A DNA stretch of 64,000 nucleotides, taken from contig CM054060.1 in NCBI GenBank assembly GCA_028641055.1, positions 300,641,835 through 300,705,834 on the forward strand. Direction: 5' to 3'. The DNA is from Alopecurus myosuroides. Taxonomy: Eukaryota > Streptophyta > Magnoliopsida > Poales > Poaceae. Made by a program: the position numbers and the translations under genes. Position 1 is the first letter of the stretch; each line of letters begins with the position of its first letter. Of this stretch, positions 1 to 10,348 are shown in pieces. The notes below the pieces were generated by a model. The model ran no database searches. It worked only from the letters and a program-made list of their open reading frames with translations, and had not been told where the DNA came from.

Positions 1-249
1 TTCGGTCTGGGTACAGCGGGCGACACCAGAAATCCAGAGAACAATGTCCCACGAATTTCTTCACACCGGAGACTTCGGCCTGGAGTAAATTCCAGCAGAA
101 TCAATTCCTGGAACTTTGCATCTTTTTGTAACTCACTACCACCATATCAAATATGTTGTTAAGGCCCTGAAAAGCATCAACACACTTAAGGATATATGTG
201 TTGTTAACAAACACCAAAACAAGATGATTTAAGCGCGTTTGCACTTTCA
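1..249 (-). mobile_element. TE1: LTR 5'-end fragment of a minus-strand SIRE/Maximus-like element
   Basis: Read on the minus strand, the sequence begins TGAAAGTGC at position 249 and is preceded by a purine-rich tract (reverse complement of 250-257). That is the layout of a polypurine tract followed by the first bases of a 3' LTR. The start resembles LTR starts of plant Copia SIRE/Maximus elements, but beyond the first ten bases it differs from the TE2 LTR at 3747, so it is another family. The left part is cut off by the window edge. The boundary at 249 is seen; the family assignment is inference. Confidence 0.5.
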
Positions 250-617
250 TCCCCCTATTATGCCCAAAGCAAAAATTCATTGTTATCTCTCTTTTTCTAA
301 TGTTGAATTGTGAGCTTCAATCTTGAGTATTGGCAATGCCCCCAAGATATATATTCGCGGTTGCATACCATGATATCTTACATGGTGGCTTAGGCCACCA
401 ACCTCTTCTTGGTTGAAGAGTTGGTTCTTAGTTGATTGCATTTGAGTTGTCAAGCTTGTTTGCTTTTCCGAACACTACTACTTGTTGCTATTTGCTTCTT
501 ATTTGCGTATTTACCAAGGAGTAAGACTAGGAAGTTCTAACCCCTTGTGTTACCTTGCTATTATTCCTTCTCCTATGTTCATCTATATGCATATGCCTTA
601 CTCCACACTAAGTCACT
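250..617 (-). other. TE1 internal 3' region and unassigned sequence
   Basis: This stretch adjoins the TE1 polypurine tract and should include the 3' interior of TE1 on the minus strand. No long reading frame or recognisable protein is present. The junction between TE1 and the TE2 unit was not located; it lies somewhere between about 450 and 620. Confidence 0.3.
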
Positions 618-825
618 TTGCTCCTAGTCATCTCTCACTGCCTTTTCCTGGTCAAATACGGAACAAATCCGGAAAACTCGGATCTATTCCGAGTAGGCTG
701 GAACTAATCCATAAGTGCTCGATTTCCGATCCAGTCGGATTCAATCCCAAACTTCCGGAACAATTCCGGGCGAGCCGCATTAAGTCCGGACCATTCCTGG
801 ACTGAGAGTTTTCCGCCTATAAAAG
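618..825 (+). promoter_or_regulatory. TE2 promoter region with CCGGA palindromes and TATA box
   Basis: Several short palindrome-like motifs built on TTCCGG/CCGGAA occur between about 655 and 790, followed by TATAAAAG at 818-825. About 140 bases downstream is an ATG at 964 that splices in frame to the coding region. The same CCGGA motif type recurs in the TE2 3' LTR (3936-4215), which suggests a related promoter architecture, but the two regions do not align along their length. Confidence 0.45.
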
Positions 826-963
826 GCCATGCACGCACGGGAGAGGGTTTCTTTCCACAATTTTCCCCTCCTCTCGTGCCCTAGCCACAAAATCTTCACA
901 ACACTCGTCCTCGTTGCCCATAGGAAGGGATTTTTGATCCCCCCTTGGACAAGGACATCCTCC

Positions 964-3266
964 ATGGAAGGTATTTGGATTGGCCTCTCATTATTTTCGT
1001 TTTCGTTGGTTGGATTTCGTTCTAGATACAATCTCCACCTAGGGTTGGATCTAGTTGTCGAGTTCCCTTAAACTTGTTCATCTTTGGCTAATCGCCATAC
1101 CCTAGTTTCCATGTCTAAAAGATCTAGTCTAAACAACTGCCAATCTAGATTTAGATCTCTCATATCCATGTCATCCCCTTGTATTCCTGCACATTAGTCC
1201 TCTCCTAGGATCTATCCCATGGTGTTCCATAATTTTGATGCAGTTTATGAGCCATATAGTCGGATTTTTATGGAAATCTCGAGTCAAATCGAGGTTCCCG
1301 GAAAAATTCCGGGCCAGGTCGGAATCATTCCGGCACCCGGAATGAATCTGGAAATCTCGGATTGAATACAGATCCCTCCAGAATTTCTGAAAATCTGCAC
1401 TCCATCAAACTTTTGGAATTTTGATCCCCGTTTGGCATATGCAATAATCCCATGTTGTCTCTATTTCCTCCATTCACAGGTGGTGGGTCTCGTGTTGGTA
1501 CCAAGAGGAAGGCCGCCACTAGGAGAGGTCCTTTCCCATAGAGGGGTCGTGGTTCCGGTAGCCGTGCCGGGAGCGGTCATGAGGATGATCAGGTTGATAG
1601 GCTGCCCGAAGGAAACTTGAAATCATTCACCGTGGCTTAGTGGAAAGCTATTAAGAGGAGGAACCTATATCGCTATTCCGAGCACACTTGTGAAGATCCT
1701 CGATTTTGGACCAACCTTCAACTCAAGGCTTGGAATGAGTTCTATGTCACTTAGGGTCCTCTTGTCTGCAATCAGTTTCAGGTGGACATGGAGTTCTATC
1801 ATAGGCACAAGAATGGTGATATATGTCGTGTTCATGATTGTTTAGTGAAGCTCAATGTGGCACCACTCCTGGAGATTGAGTGTGAGTACTGCCCGGACTT
1901 GGTGGCTCAGTTCTACTGCACAGTGCACTGGACGGGTGATGCGGTGCGCATCATGACTTGGATGTCTGGGGAGGAGAAGATCACTAGCAACTTGTGTGAA
2001 TATGATGATGCTCTGGGTTACAAGTGGAAGACCACTTATGGTCATCATGGTTTCAGGGTTCATGACAACTCAGAGTATGATAACTCCATCTTGGATTTCT
2101 GCTATCCTCCTGATTCTCAGGGAAAGACTAGGCCATTCAACTCCAACATGTAACCGTACTACAATGTTCTTTCCAAGATTTTCCGCTCCACTCTCATGAT
2201 CAAGGCTAGAGATTACTCAGCTATCAGGGCCTATATGGTGAACCTCATGATGCTCACCAAGCCCCAGAACCAGCGGAAGATTGATGTGATGGATTTCATT
2301 TACCGAGAGATATGTATTGGTGTGATGGAGAAGAGTAATCTTGCCTTTGACCCCTTGATTCAGAAGCTCATCAATGCCAAGCTTGGAGTTGAGATCATGG
2401 ATGACTTTCTAGTGGTCAAGGGCAAGAAGATGGTGCCATCTCTCATCCTTGGTCCTAAGATCCCTGAGTACACAAAGGCCAATACCAAGATGTCTCATGC
2501 TACTCCTTCTGCTTCCTCGAGTGGTGGTTCTTAGCGTCAGCCCTCTAGTGGCATTGCCAAGTTCTTCAAGGCTATGTTTAGTATGTGCAGTGACACTAGG
2601 AAAATTGCATATGAGGCTAGGGAGCTGGCCAAGGAGACTCGTCGTATTCAGAACTCTGACTGTAGGGCTGCTGGGATCGATGTGCCTGCTGATCCTCCAC
2701 ATCTCACTGCTATTCCCTATCTTCCTGTTGAGATGCCCGAGATTCATGATGATGGTTTCTACTTTGGGGTGCCTCCGGCTGATGTTGTTGATGAAGAGGA
2801 ATCTAATGAGGATGACTTTGATGATGTTGGTGACTGTCTTGCTGCTGCCAAAAAGTCTTTCAAGGGGCCATGTTTCACTGAGATTGTGATTCTTGCTTGC
2901 TGGAATATTTGGAAGCAGAGGAATGGAGTAATTTTTAAATCAGAAAGACATTCCTTTATGGGATGGAAAGTGGGCTTCATGTTTGATCTCCTTATGCTTA
3001 CGCATAGGTTGAGTGCTGCTGTGGCTGCTGACTTAGCTTTATGGATTAATTCCTTAATTTAGCCTGGGATAGACTGTCTTAGTCTAATTCCATGTATATT
3101 TGTACATTTTTGTAACTGTAACGCTTGTGGTTGGTAATAAAGGGCTGTGGGGGACTCCCCTGCAGTAGAAAATGTTTCAAAAAATGTTGGTGACTGTGGA
3201 GACCATGAGGATGAAGAGGAGGAAGATGACGAGGAGCACTGCGAAGGAGATAACGGCGTCGAGTGA
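964..3266 (+). pseudogene. TE2 internal ORF: plant retrotransposon protein of unclassified type, broken
   Basis: One reading frame runs from 1480 to 2837 and resumes after a LINE insertion at 3198-3266. An ATG at 964 followed by G|GTATTT at 970/971, and an acceptor TTCACAG at 1473-1479, would join exon 1 (seven bases) to this frame in phase; this intron is inferred. The protein has a basic RG-rich start, a central part resembling grass proteins annotated as 'retrotransposon protein, unclassified' (putative plant transposon protein domain), and a long Asp/Glu-rich tail. In-frame stops lie at 1539, 1638, 1752, 2151 and 2532. The LINE at 2838 splits the acidic tail, and the frame continues to a TGA at 3264-3266 once LINE and target duplication are ignored. 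It has no catalytic motif I recognise, so I assign no activity. Confidence 0.55.
2838..3183 (+). mobile_element. 5'-truncated L1-type LINE, 346 bp, with 14-bp target duplication
   Basis: A perfect 14-base direct repeat, ATGTTGGTGACTGT, lies at 2824-2837 and 3184-3197. The segment between encodes only the extreme C-terminus of a plant LINE reverse transcriptase polyprotein, with the motif ACWNIWKQRNGVIF near 2893-2934 and a stop at 3060-3062. A 3' UTR follows with TAATAAA near 3136 and a short A-rich end at about 3174-3184. The extreme 5' truncation, A-rich 3' end and long target duplication fit target-primed reverse transcription. Confidence 0.88.
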
Positions 3267-3746
3267 TCTCTTGAGACGCTACTTGGACTCGTTTTCTCCT
3301 TTTTGGCGTCTTGATGCCAAAGGGGGAGAAGCAGTCCCTATTAGGATATCACGGGTTTCGCAAGGGTGGGGGTACAAGTCTTATTTGCCTTTCGTTTTGA
3401 TCTTATAGGCTTGTGCTCCGGTTTCTTTAGTTTTTTCGTCTTTGCAAACATTTCCTTATTTATGTCTGGAACCTTAGTGACTTGGTTGTGTCACTCTTAC
3501 CCGTGGTTATGCTATGTTATTTAGAATCATGCTTGTTTAAGTTATTTCCTTTCCCGCATGTATGGTGAACTTGTTTAGGTCGCTTGGTGTCTAAAACATA
3601 GGGGGAGCAAAGCGTGTGAAGTGTGCACCTCACCGGGCACATATCAAGGGGGAGCTCCGTCTATTTTTTGGAGACCATTTCTCTTGCTCACCTTGTTTAT
3701 TCCCGTGATTCTTTATGTTGTCATCAAACACCATAAAGGGGGAGAT
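3267..3746 (+). other. TE2 3' untranslated region with repeated purine tracts
   Basis: There is no coding frame of note. Several GGGGGAG tracts occur (near 3332, 3600, 3648 and 3736). The last immediately precedes the LTR and is the likely polypurine primer; multiple such tracts after the last gene are typical of plant SIRE/Maximus Copia elements. Confidence 0.5.
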
Positions 3747-4951
3747 TGAAAGTGCAATTTTGATATCTCTATGTTTTGTGTGTGTTTTTAACAACATAAA
3801 TGAGTTTTAACCGTGTGTGCTATTTGTTGAAAAAGGTTATAGCCAATATCAGCACAAAAACAGTGTCAAAGAAATGGTGAAGAAGAAAACGTTCGACGGA
3901 CGTTTTTCTGGCTCGAAGAAGGGTTTTTTTACTGTCATCCGGAATAATTCCGGTTTCATCCGGATTCATTCCGGATTGACCGTGAAAACATATTTTACAA
4001 TCCGGAATCATTCTGGGTGATTCCGAGATCCGGATTCATTCCAGAGTCATTCCGACATTGCCGCGAAATCCTCCGTTCAATCCGGAATCATTCCGGACCA
4101 ATCCGGGTTCATTCCGGCATGAACGCAAATTCTTCAGTTAGGATCCTGATTGTTCCGGGTTATTCCGGGATCCCGGATTCATTCCGGAAGTTCCGGATTC
4201 ATTGTGGAATGAACTTCGACTGCGAGAAAAACGGCTAGTTTTTGGTGGACCTATACATAGAAGACCCCCTTCTTCTCCAAGGGGTAGCTAGTCGAGAATT
4301 GAATGCTCCATTGATTGAGCTCACCCACCAAGTTATTTCTCCCATCTCCTCCACCCAAACTTGGAGGATTGAAGGAGAAGCCCCGGATCTATAGCTTCAC
4401 CAACCGGATTTCCATTCCCCCTCATTAGTTTGAGGGATCTTGTCAAGGGTTTACTCTTGTGGAGAACCTAGACTTCTTGCTACTCTTGGTGATTCGAGTG
4501 AATGTTGGGAGCCCCCAATTTGGTTGTGGGTTTGTGCCCCAAGCTTGTGTGTAAATGACTCAATTCCCGCCTCAAAAGGGGATCAATAGTGGAAGGTGGA
4601 CTATGCCTTTGTGGCGAGGTTCATCGGAGAATAGGGTGAGACCTTTGTGGAGTTGAGTAAGCCTTCGTGGCGAGCTCACACCCCTCCAATGAGACGTACT
4701 CCCTTAACAAGGAGGAACTCGGAAATACATCGTGTCTCCGTGTGCTTCATATCGGTTACCTTGTTCCCTTCCTCCTTTACTTATGCTTGTATTGTTCTTG
4801 TGCTTGTTCTAGTCATACAGGTAAATTCACCGTAGTTGCATTATCTAGAGAATTTACCTTTGTATGAAGCCTAATTGTGAAGAAAAATTAAAATTGGTCG
4901 TAGCACCTATTCACCCCCCCTCTAGGTGCCCTCACTTACCGTTCACCGACA
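3747..4951 (+). mobile_element. TE2 3' LTR (SIRE/Maximus-like)
   Basis: The LTR starts TGAAAGTGCAATTT directly after the purine tract GGGGGAGAT. It contains a CCGGA palindrome cluster, a downstream leader-like segment, and near its end a C-rich CACCCCCCCTCTAGG box of a kind I recall from Maximus-type LTR ends. The right end is set at ...CCGACA (4951); it could differ by some bases, since no matching 5' LTR was found in the window. The flank to the right (from 4952) is TE3 interior, so TE2 was inserted into TE3. Confidence 0.6.
3936..4215 (+). repeat. Cluster of ATTCCGGA / CCGGATTCATT palindromic motifs in the TE2 LTR
   Basis: The half-motif TCCGGA appears more than a dozen times with 10-20 base spacing, often as an interrupted palindrome with an AT-rich centre (for example near 3947, 3960, 4029, 4080, 4160 and 4185). 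It sits just upstream of a TATA-like CCTATACATAG at about 4249, as expected for an LTR enhancer. Confidence 0.65.
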
Positions 4952-5459
4952 GAAACATGATATGTAGATGAGTGTGATGTCGGGATATCTCCCCCCAAGC
5001 TTAGGATTTTGGCCTAAGTGGAGATCAGTCACGACGCGAGTATTAACCCCATGCTGGTGGGTCTTCCCTAGCAGAGTCGTACTCAGGCGCCCATGAAGAA
5101 GATGAAACAACATGCACATAATCATGACCAGGGTGCTAGTACGGAAACCCCATAGTGTCGGAGGGGCTAGACGAAATCATTTTTGTCCCCCTCTCTAGCA
5201 TCCTTTACATGTTGGGGATGCTCCTTCATGTATGCATCAAATTCAATCTTTTAGAATGACCATCCTTCCCTGACTTTAAGGTTAAACAAAAGAGGCGCAT
5301 GCAAATTGACTACTCTATCAGATTTAATTACTCTCCACCTTGATTTCTTGGAGACATTTATTTCATAGGATAAATTGTTCAAGTTAGCATAGGTGGAATC
5401 AAATTTATGTTGTATCATGGAATTAAGATCAAGCCTCTCTATGGGAATTATAAGTCTAA
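4952..5459 (-). other. TE3 internal 3' region, non-coding
   Basis: On the minus strand this contains CCTAAGCTTGGGGGGAG (reverse complement near 4991-5008), a purine tract of the kind found downstream of pol and near the 3' end of Athila elements. No convincing reading frame is present. Confidence 0.4.
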
Positions 5460-6121
5460 GGGATCCTTTGATTCATAGGATAGGAAATGTGTAGGAATAG
5501 GAATACTATAGGATTGGCATGGCATCTATACTTCTTATAAAGCAAAACCCCACTAACATGCATTAATGATTTTTCTATCTCAACATGCAAGCTATCCACA
5601 TCACACACTCTCTTAGCCAATCAATTAGCCATGTCATCTCCACTAATAATTGTGATATTACATATTTTCATGGCACATAATCATGCCACATTTTTTTCAA
5701 CCATATAATTATCCATGTCACTAATATTTATTTCTCAAAATATACAACAATTTCATGCGAATTAAATTTAGTATATCGATTACGTGATCCACTGAATCTT
5801 GATAATGGAATATTTCATACACCTTATACCCATTTCGTTTATAGAATATTTTTTAAAAGAGATACCCGCTGCAACGCACGGGGTATTCTTCTAGTGTCTA
5901 ATTGAATCCTATGGGAAGAGAGATTCCTTGATTGTGGTGAAGGAATTTTTCCATGAGGTTGGACCTCATGTTATTTTCCTATAGGATTTACACTACAAGA
6001 TTCCTATGGGAATTTTTCCTATAGGATACAATCCTATGAATCAAGCAAGTTATTTAGGAAATTTACTATAGGAAACAACCCTGCAAAATTCCTATGTTAT
6101 TCCTTTGAATCAAAGGATCCC
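5460..6121. mobile_element. Tourist-like (PIF/Harbinger) MITE interrupted by a Helitron
   Basis: The inverted termini GGGATCCTTTGATTCA at 5460 and its complement ending at 6121 match for at least 16 bases. They are flanked by the trinucleotide TAA at 5457-5459 and 6122-6124, the target duplication typical of Tourist/PIF elements. Removing the Helitron at 5525-5894 leaves a MITE of 292 bp. It encodes no protein and would need a transposase from elsewhere. Confidence 0.85.
5525..5894 (+). mobile_element. Non-autonomous Helitron, 370 bp, nested in the MITE
   Basis: The segment starts TCTATACTTC and ends CTTCTAG. A hairpin made of ATACCCG and CGGGGTAT lies just before the end (about 5862-5886), with the grass-typical loop CTGCAACGCA. 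It sits between an A (5524) and a T (5895), as Helitrons require, and produces no target duplication. It has no coding capacity. Confidence 0.85.
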
Positions 6122-6455
6122 TAAGTGGTGTGGATCCACACCATGCAAAGCTAGTAAACGAGAGGCAATGAGACCTCCACAAACTCCGCCCTTCTCACGG
6201 TTAGCAGAAGACGGAAAGAAATTAAAGCACCAAAATTATAGGACCTATCATGCTTCAACGCAGCTGAGATAAAAGCTAGATCATAAACAGATAAATTGTT
6301 TGCGGGTTTTCTAGCAAGCACACACTTGGCAATAAAATAGGGAAACTATCAAATAGATGGGAGTTGAATGTTTCGCATTTTACCACTCTAAACTGAGAAT
6401 CTTCTCTCTTGGCATATTTATTTATATAAATCCATCAGTGGTTTGGGTTGCCCTC
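6122..6455 (-). other. TE3 interior, no gene seen
   Basis: This continues the TE3 interior right of the MITE. I see no reading frame, repeat or regulatory motif that can be supported. Confidence 0.35.
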
Positions 6456-6779
6456 TTATCTTCTCACGTGATCCCCACTGTGGCACCTTAATAGCTTCAC
6501 AAAACTCGGCGAGGACAAGCTGAAACTAAAATCCCGCACCATAGACATAGTTAGTTTAACGTGTTGGCTAGGTTCACCCTCAATGAAATGTTCAAATCCT
6601 GCATTAGAGACAAGATTTTGGATATCTTGCAAAATTCCGACAGCATACATAAATTCATGGCATGGATAAATGGATGGAAATACTCTTTCTTCACAGTGTA
6701 CTTGCATGACCTCATGCACCTCCAACTCATGCTGGTTAAGTTCGTGTACATTATACTCCATTTCTGAAATTTTTAACAA
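6456..6779 (-). pseudogene. TE3 env-region ORF remnant (putative plant transposon domain)
   Basis: A 107-residue minus-strand frame contains ERVFPSIYPCHEFMYAVGI and a following Asn/Gly segment ending ...EPSQHVKLTMS. This pattern resembles the N-terminal part of the extra ORF that grass Athila-type elements carry downstream of pol. The start Met at 6779 and the end are arbitrary, because similarity fades on both sides. The function of this protein in the retroelement is not known to me, and it should be treated as a fragment. Confidence 0.4.
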
Positions 6780-7623
6780 GCATCATAAAAATCGATTTTC
6801 AAGCAACTATATGATAGAAACTACTATAGAGACTTGTAAGAGGGCTATACATGCATCAAAACTAATTTATTTCAACACAAATCAAGCATGCAAACTCACA
6901 CAACCTTTCACCTACAGTACCAAAATACTCAAGACATACTCCACTAAACAAAATTCTACTTGGATAATTGGAGGAGTCACATACCGGAGAGAAAATGCTC
7001 CAAAATTCAGCAACAAAGGTGGGATGAGCAAGGAGATCGAAAAATCTTGAGGAAGAACAACAAGAACTTGGGTTCGAGGAATGTTTTCGAGTTTGGGTGA
7101 GAGAGTGGAGTGTTTGGCAGGGAGGAGAGCAAGTGGGGGTCCAGGGGGCCACATCATGTGATGGCGCACCCAGGGGCCTACCTACGCCACCTGGTGGTGT
7201 GCAGGCATAGTGGCCCCCTGGGGTGCTCCAGGTGCCTCTCTACTTCATTTTAAGGTAAAATTTTAATATAATTTATCTGGATTTTTTTAGAAACTTTATT
7301 TTCGAGTATTTTCATTATTTAATAAATAATTATAAACTTGGAAAATGATTACGGAATGTTGGAAAACAGAACCAAGACCAATTCTACAGAAGTTTTAAGC
7401 CATTATAATGTGCAAATAACCATTGAAAACAAAGGTGGAAGTGGTGAAAACAAAATTATGGATGGTGGAGACATGTGTAACATGGTGAAAACAAAGGAGA
7501 AAATGGTGAAAACATAGTGAAAACATTTTTTCCTTCGTTTAAAATCACTTTCTTAACAAGGTTGACCAAGACTTGTTACCAAAACAATTTTTATGGAGCA
7601 AAACTTTGTATATCACTAAATGA
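6780..7623 (-). other. TE3 non-coding segment where pol would be expected
   Basis: Between protease (left end 7624) and the env-type remnant there are only ~850 bases. They contain a GC-rich stretch (about 7080-7245) and an AT-rich stretch (7250-7510), with no reverse transcriptase, RNase H or integrase motif in any frame. A complete Athila pol would need about 3 kb here. Confidence 0.5.
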
Positions 7624-10260
7624 TTATGTTACCTCAACTTTGATAGACATAGTCCCAATCATAATAATTTCATATTCTTTTAGTGGCATTGGAATAGGAC
7701 AACAGAATTCTCCAATCTTGATGGTCTCAATATTTTCAATTGAGTTTAGACCATATTTCCTATTAATCTTCTTGGGAAAATAAACTATGTGCTCTTTATC
7801 ATTAACATTAAAAGTTACTTTTCCTTGGTTGCAATCAGTAACAGCCCCTGTAGTGTTAAGAAAAGGTCTCCCAAGAATAATAGACATATTATCATCTTCA
7901 GACATTTCCAACACAACAAAGTCAGTTAATATCAAACAACTAGTAGCCACTGGAACAGGAACATTCTCACATATACCAACATGAATAGCAGTAGATTTAT
8001 CAGCCATTTGCAAGGATATATTAGTGTGTATCAATTTTTCCAGAGAGAGTCTCTTATAGAGAGAAAACGCATAACACTAACTCCTGCTCCCAAGTCACAT
8101 AGATCAGATCTAACATAATTATTTTTAATGGAGCATGGAATAGTGGGTATACCGGGATCTCCAAGCTTCTTTGGGACCTTATCATTAAAAGAGTAATTAG
8201 CAATCATAGTGGAAATTTCCTCATTAGAAATTTTCCATTTGTTAGAGACAATATATTTCATATACTTTGAATAAGGAGGCAGTTTAATAGCATCAGAAAT
8301 TTGCAAAAACGAAGGTTTCATCCACTCACATAACTTATTATAATGCTCTTCTTCCTTTCGTTTATGTTTCTTATTAGGAAAAGGCATTGGTTTTTGTACC
8401 CAAGGTTCTCTTTCGTTACCATGTTAATTAGCAATGAAATCCTCCTTAGTATACTTTGCAGTTTTAGCTTGCTTTTCAGGTTCAACTTCAGTTTCTTCTT
8501 TATCAGAAGCATCACTTTTATCATTACCACTTTTAGTTTCAGCATCAGAGTTAGATATACTATTAGGATCTTTAGCAGGCCTAGGAGATTCTACAATAGT
8601 TTTATGTTCCTTCTTCTTTTTCTTACAAGAAGTACTATTGTTTTTAGGTTGTTGATAATATTGTTCAATTATTTTAGGATGTCCTTCAAGATACAAGGGA
8701 TACTGAGTAGAAACACCACTTTTAGTAACTATTTCATAAACATGTTTTTTCTCTGGAAGCATTAGCTAGAAAATCCTTTTGCACTTTAGTGAGTTGATCA
8801 ATTTGAGTTGTAACATATGGAAATGTTTAACAAGCATTTTAACATCATTAGAGGTTCTCTCAATAATACCATGCAAATTATGAATAGTTGTAGAGTTTCC
8901 CATTATATGGTTATGCATTCTCATATTAAAATTATCTTGCTTAACAACATAATTATGAAATTCATCTCAGCATTGACCAGGTGGTTTAGAATAAGGAATA
9001 TCTCTATTATCAAAATACTGGAGAGAATGTACCTTAACTGTTGTTGGATGAGGAATTGGCTTACATAATTCTTCTACAGGTGGTAAATTCTTCACATCTT
9101 CAGATTTAATACCCTTCTCTTTAAGAGATTTTTTGGCTTCCCTCATCACTTCATGATTTAATTCAATCATTCCCCTCTTCTTGCGTGTTGGTTTTGGTGT
9201 TGGCTCAGGTATACTCCAATCATCATGGTTCTTTCTTATATTAGCCAATAATTCCTCAGCTTCTTCTAGAGTTCTTTTCAAGAAAACACAACCAACACAA
9301 CTATCCAGGTATGTCCAAGATTCAACAGTTAGTCCATTATAAAATATATCTTGGAGCTCGTTTTTAGGCAATGGATGTCCAGGACTAGCTCTTAGTAAAG
9401 AACAAAATCTTGACCAAGATTCAGGCATTTTATCTCCTTCAATTTGCTTAAAGTTAAAGATTCTTTGCAAAGCAGCATGTTGAGCACTAGCAGGAAAATA
9501 TTTCTGAAAGAAAGCATTAACCAAACCAATAGGATTATTAATAGATTCATGTGACAAATTGTTAAACCAAGTTTTAGCTTCATGTTTCAATGAGAAAGGA
9601 AAAAAATTTAGCAACAAAGTAAGTTTGTTTCTTAATATCATCAGAAAATAAACTACTCAAGGATGAGAGCTCATTCATATGTTCCATAGCACTTTCATTT
9701 TCAATACCACAAAAAGCTTCTTTCTCAACAATAGATATGTAAGATAAATCTAAAGAGGAATCATAATCCTTATCTTTAATGTGTATGGGAGATGTAGCAA
9801 ACTTAGCATTAGGAGAAGATTTATATTTAACAGCATGTCTTGCAAGAAGACTCTTAAGAGCAATTGCACTAGTAGTAGCTTGAACTTCTTCAATAAAGTC
9901 AAATCTAGTGTAAGTTTCCTCAAGATCATCACTAGGACTTTCTCTAGACTCGGGTGAATTAATAGGTGTATCAACATTTTCAATAGGAATTTCACTATTT
10001 TCAATTTGTTTAGATCTAGCAATTGTAGCATCTAGGAAAACACCTAATGAACCAGTATCATCAAGCACGGTAGAAGCATCATCAAAAGTATCAGAAGCAT
10101 TTTCAGACTCAGCAGAAGTAGCAGTGTGTGTAGCATGTGGTGGTGTAAGAAGCTTACTGATTACAGATGGTGAATCAAGAGCAACAAAGGTCTTCGGAGT
10201 TGTACCTCTCCTTCTAGTGGATGGTAATACAGGGACTTTCCCATCACGAGTTTTTCCCAT
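7624..10260 (-). pseudogene. TE3 gag-protease polyprotein, frameshifted
   Basis: The frame starts at ATG 10260 (protein MGKTRDGKVPVL...), about 60 bases inside the primer site. The gag core is recognisable at 9640-9240 (motif EAKTWFNNLS; retrotransposon gag family). A Lys/Glu-rich linker follows. Protease begins with DLGAGVSVM near 8070, equivalent to the family DLGAS active site with the final residue changed, and includes ILGRPFL near 7860. Breaks are an extra base in a seven-T run (minus strand, about 9600-9606) that shifts the gag frame, stops near 8967 and 8763, and a one-base loss near 8055 inside protease. Protease would process Gag, and Gag forms the particle shell. No polymerase follows. 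Confidence 0.75.
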
Positions 10261-10319
10261 GACGAAAACCTTGGAGCGAACAATATCACGTTCAAGTGAG
10301 CAAGTAAATAAAGCGATGC

Positions 10320-10337
10320 TCCCTGGCAACGACACTA
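10320..10337 (-). other. TE3 primer-binding site, decayed tRNA-Asp type
   Basis: On the minus strand it reads TAGTGTCGTTGCCAGGGA, versus TGGCGCCGTTGCCGGGGA in TE5. The four differences are all C-to-T or G-to-A changes, as expected from methylcytosine deamination. It lies 11 bases inside the LTR. Confidence 0.7.
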
Positions 10338-10348
10338 GAAAATATTCT

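Noticed and set aside
618..1475. 5' LTR of TE2
   Set aside because: CCGGA motifs and a TATA box suggested it, but I could not align it with 3747-4951 beyond the motif, so I call it a promoter region only.
3936..4215. CRISPR-like spaced repeats
   Set aside because: The motif is short, irregularly spaced and palindromic, in a plant LTR. There are no constant-length repeats or spacers.
6862..7169. Minus-strand ORFs of 85-96 codons upstream of the TE3 env-type remnant
   Set aside because: They have Pro/Ser-rich composition, no similarity, and overlap in two frames.
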